From: Roseomonas sp.
Lineage (GTDB): Bacteria; Pseudomonadota; Alphaproteobacteria; Acetobacterales; Acetobacteraceae
Assembly (NCBI GenBank): GCA_031180725.1
Contig: JAPSLO010000001.1
Location: 248,001 to 312,000 of the forward strand
Reading direction: 5' to 3'
Length of the DNA: 64,000 nucleotides
The notes below the pieces were generated by a model. That model did not search any database and was not told where the DNA came from. It was given only the letters and a program-made list of their open reading frames with translations. This document shows positions 61,911 to 64,000 of the stretch, piece after piece (the stretch's first letter is position 1; each line of letters begins with the position of its first letter). A program made the position numbers and the translations under genes.

Positions 61911-64000
61911 ATGAGCAGTCACCACCAAGGCCAAAAGCACGACCCTCACCACGGGCACCACAAGCACGGACCTGGCTGCGCGCCCGACCATGGAAAGGCG
62001 GCCGTGGCCGAGGCAGCCCTGGTGACCGACCCGGTATGCGGCATGAAGGTGGACCCGACTACTTCAGCGCATCGCGTCGAGCATGGCGGGATGATGTTCC
62101 ACTTCTGCTCGGCGAGTTGCCGCACAAAGTTCGAAGCAAATCCGGGCAAGTATCTGCGGCCGGACAAGGCTGCTGCGCCTGCGGCGGTGCAGAAAGCCAC
62201 CATCTACACATGCCCAATGCACCCCGAGATCCGGCAGCAGGGGCCGGGCAGCTGCCCGATCTGCGGCATGGCGCTGGAGCCGCTGGAGGTTACCGCCGAG
62301 GGCGCCCCCAACGAGGAACTCGCTGACATGACGCGGCGGTTCTGGATCGGCCTCGTGCTGACCGTCCCCATCGTCGTTCTGGAGATGGGCGCACACATCC
62401 CCGGCCTCGACCTGCACCACCTGGTCTCGCCCAGGACGTCGGTTTGGACCCAGTTCCTGCTCGGAACGCCAGTAGTGCTCTGGGCCGGGTGGCCATTCTT
62501 CGTGCGCGGCTGGCAGTCGGTCGTGAACCGCAGCCTGAACATGTTCAGCCTGATCGCCCTCGGGACCGGCGCCGCCTACCTCTACAGCCTGGTCGCGACC
62601 TTTGCGCCCGACCTCTTCCCCGAGGGCTTCCGCGGTCCCGACGGCACCGTCGCCGTCTACTTTGAGGCTGCCGCGGTTATCACTGTCCTCGTGCTGCTCG
62701 GCCAAGTGCTGGAGCTGCGGGCGCGCGAACAGACCGGCGGCGCCATCCGTGCCCTGCTGAACATGACCCCCAAGACGGCACGGCGAATCTGTGCGGACGG
62801 TCCGGACGAAGAGATCAATCTGGCTGAGGTCCATGTCGGCGACCGGTTGCGCGTACGGCCGGGCGATGCCGTCCCGGTGGACGGCCAGGTGCTGGAAGGC
62901 CGCGGCTCCGTGGACGAGTCCATGGTCACTGGAGAGTCCATGCCAGTCGAGAAGGGGCCCGGCGCCAAGGTCATTGGCGGCACGGTGAACGGTACCGGTT
63001 CGCTGGTCATTCGGGCAGAGAAGGTAGGCTCCGACACCATGCTGTCGCGCATCGTCGCCATGGTGGCGGAGGCGCAGCGTAGCCGGGCGCCCATCCAGCG
63101 CATGGCCGACACCGTGTCCGGCTACTTCGTTCCCGCTGTCATCGCCATCGCAGTGATCGCCTTCATAGCCTGGGCGATCTGGGGTCCGTCCCCGGCGCTC
63201 TCCTACGGCCTGATTGCGGCCGTCTCCGTGCTCATCATCGCTTGCCCCTGTGCGCTGGGGCTGGCCACGCCGATGTCGATCATGGTCGGCGTCGGCAAGG
63301 GCGCTGGCGCTGGCGTGCTCATCAAGAACGCCGAGGCGCTCGAGCGTATGGAGAAGGTGGACACGCTGGTCGTCGACAAGACCGGCACGCTCACCGAGGG
63401 CAAGCCCAAGGTCGTGGCCGTGGTCCCGGCACCGGGCCTGACCGAGGCTGAGGTGCTGCCACTCGCCGCCAGCCTGGAGCGGTCGAGCGAGCACCCGCTG
63501 GCGGCCGCCATCGTAACCGCGGCAAAGGCAGGCGGCGTGGCCTTTGAGGAGCCGGCGGACTTCGCCTCCGTCACCGGTAAGGGCGTCACCGGCACGGTCG
63601 AAGGACGTCGCGTGGCGCTCGGCAACGCGCGGCTGATGCAAGAGTTGGGAGTGGACCTGCATGACCTAGCGACCAAAGCGGAGGAACTGCGGCGCGAGGG
63701 CGGCACGGCCCTGTTTCTGGCCGTGGACGGCAAGCCGGGCGGCGTCATTGCGGTGGCCGATCCGATCAAGCAGACGACGCCGGCCGCGCTCGAGAGCCTG
63801 CGCGCCGACGGCATCCGCGTCATCATGCTCACTGGCGACAATCGTACAACGGCCGAGGCGGTGGCACGGAAGCTTGGAATTCAGGAAGTCGAGGCCGATG
63901 TCCTGCCCGAGGACAAGAACCGCATCGTCCGCAGGTTGCGGGCCGAGGGTAAGGTGGTCGCCATGGCGGGCGACGGCGTGAACGACGCGCCGGCGCTGGC
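61911..64000 (+). CDS. copA: Copper-translocating P-type ATPase, 3' end outside window
   Basis: The first 696 residues of a P1B ATPase that pumps Cu+ out of the cytoplasm; the gene is open to the window edge. The N-terminus is His-rich ([17 protein letters not shown]), then a YHS domain ([23 protein letters not shown]) and a heavy-metal-binding domain ([21 protein letters not shown]) replace the usual CxxC HMA domain. The ATPase core has GESMPVEKG, the CPC metal motif (C445-P446-C447), DKTGTLT (D489), SEHPLA, TGDNRTT and [10 protein letters not shown] CueR-type operator lies upstream. Transport specificity is inferred from motif and promoter. Confidence 0.96.
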   Translation, partial: MSSHHQGQKHDPHHGHHKHGPGCAPDHGKAAVAEAALVTDPVCGMKVDPTTSAHRVEHGGMMFHFCSASCRTKFEANPGKYLRPDKAAAPAAVQKATIYTCPMHPEIRQQGPGSCPICGMALEPLEVTAEGAPNEELADMTRRFWIGLVLTVPIVVLEMGAHIPGLDLHHLVSPRTSVWTQFLLGTPVVLWAGWPFFVRGWQSVVNRSLNMFSLIALGTGAAYLYSLVATFAPDLFPEGFRGPDGTVAVYFEAAAVITVLVLLGQVLELRAREQTGGAIRALLNMTPKTARRICADGPDEEINLAEVHVGDRLRVRPGDAVPVDGQVLEGRGSVDESMVTGESMPVEKGPGAKVIGGTVNGTGSLVIRAEKVGSDTMLSRIVAMVAEAQRSRAPIQRMADTVSGYFVPAVIAIAVIAFIAWAIWGPSPALSYGLIAAVSVLIIACPCALGLATPMSIMVGVGKGAGAGVLIKNAEALERMEKVDTLVVDKTGTLTEGKPKVVAVVPAPGLTEAEVLPLAASLERSSEHPLAAAIVTAAKAGGVAFEEPADFASVTGKGVTGTVEGRRVALGNARLMQELGVDLHDLATKAEELRREGGTALFLAVDGKPGGVIAVADPIKQTTPAALESLRADGIRVIMLTGDNRTTAEAVARKLGIQEVEADVLPEDKNRIVRRLRAEGKVVAMAGDGVNDAPAL

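Noticed and set aside
1-64000. tRNA, rRNA, CRISPR arrays, prophage or toxin-antitoxin and defence genes
   Set aside because: I looked for tRNA cloverleaf ends, array-type repeats, phage structural proteins, restriction or abortive-infection domains and saw none that could be supported.

Overview
The window is GC-rich and coding-dense. Gene content (a Bug-type solute receptor beside a short-chain dehydrogenase, a fused A+B Mrp antiporter subunit, DUF2182/DUF1326, DUF6306, a bacteriophytochrome and copper-handling genes) fits an alphaproteobacterium, most likely of the Acetobacteraceae (Roseomonas-like). This is inferred from family content only; no rRNA or tRNA gene was seen.

Layout. 1-10.8 kb: an IS66 remnant, then mostly minus-strand metabolic genes (LLM flavin monooxygenase, FAD dehydrogenase, a 448-aa unknown, SDR plus Bug receptor), a frameshifted receiver-domain gene, a YeiH-type membrane protein, a cysteine-dioxygenase-like cupin and an IS630 remnant. 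10.8-13.6 kb: bacteriophytochrome histidine kinase followed by its heme oxygenase. 14.4-20.9 kb: a tightly coupled operon, EIIA-Ntr then MrpA/B fusion, C, D, E, F, G, for a monovalent cation/proton antiporter. 21.5-31.5 kb: DUF2182/DUF1326 pair, adenine deaminase, iron-sulfur L-serine dehydratase, XdhC-like protein, and several decayed genes (LysR stub, CBS-CBS-BON protein, amidohydrolase).

32.3-50.7 kb is an exopolysaccharide locus on the plus strand. Eight of its genes, from a Gfo/Idh/MocA dehydrogenase to a FemAB-like protein, are chained by overlaps or very short gaps: dehydrogenase, DegT aminotransferase, initiating sugar-phosphate transferase, fused Alg14/Alg13-like glycosyltransferase, FemAB/GNAT-like protein, Wzy-like polymerase, Wzc-like tyrosine autokinase, MurJ-like flippase and a second FemAB-like protein. 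A methyltransferase and an acyltransferase follow. Two clearly paralogous parallel beta-helix proteins bracket the cluster; the right-hand one has two CBM60-like modules. Seven kilobases further on, a secreted-type protein fuses an SGNH/SASA-like esterase to a GH16 glycanase. I infer that the locus makes a polymer containing a modified amino sugar, and that these beta-helix, esterase and GH16 proteins trim or bind it.

51.3-64 kb is a copper/metal resistance region: a Crp/Fnr regulator divergent from an Spy/CpxP-like protein, DUF411, a kinase remnant, CueR (S77, C112, C120 all present), a Cys-containing secreted protein, a double DUF305 protein with a His/Met-rich tail, CopC, CopD, a DmeF-type CDF exporter, and a CopA-type P1B ATPase that runs off the right edge. 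Near-identical CueR-type operators lie upstream of cueR and copA. Remnants of IS66, IS630, IS3 (twice) and IS5 elements, none intact, sit at the module boundaries.
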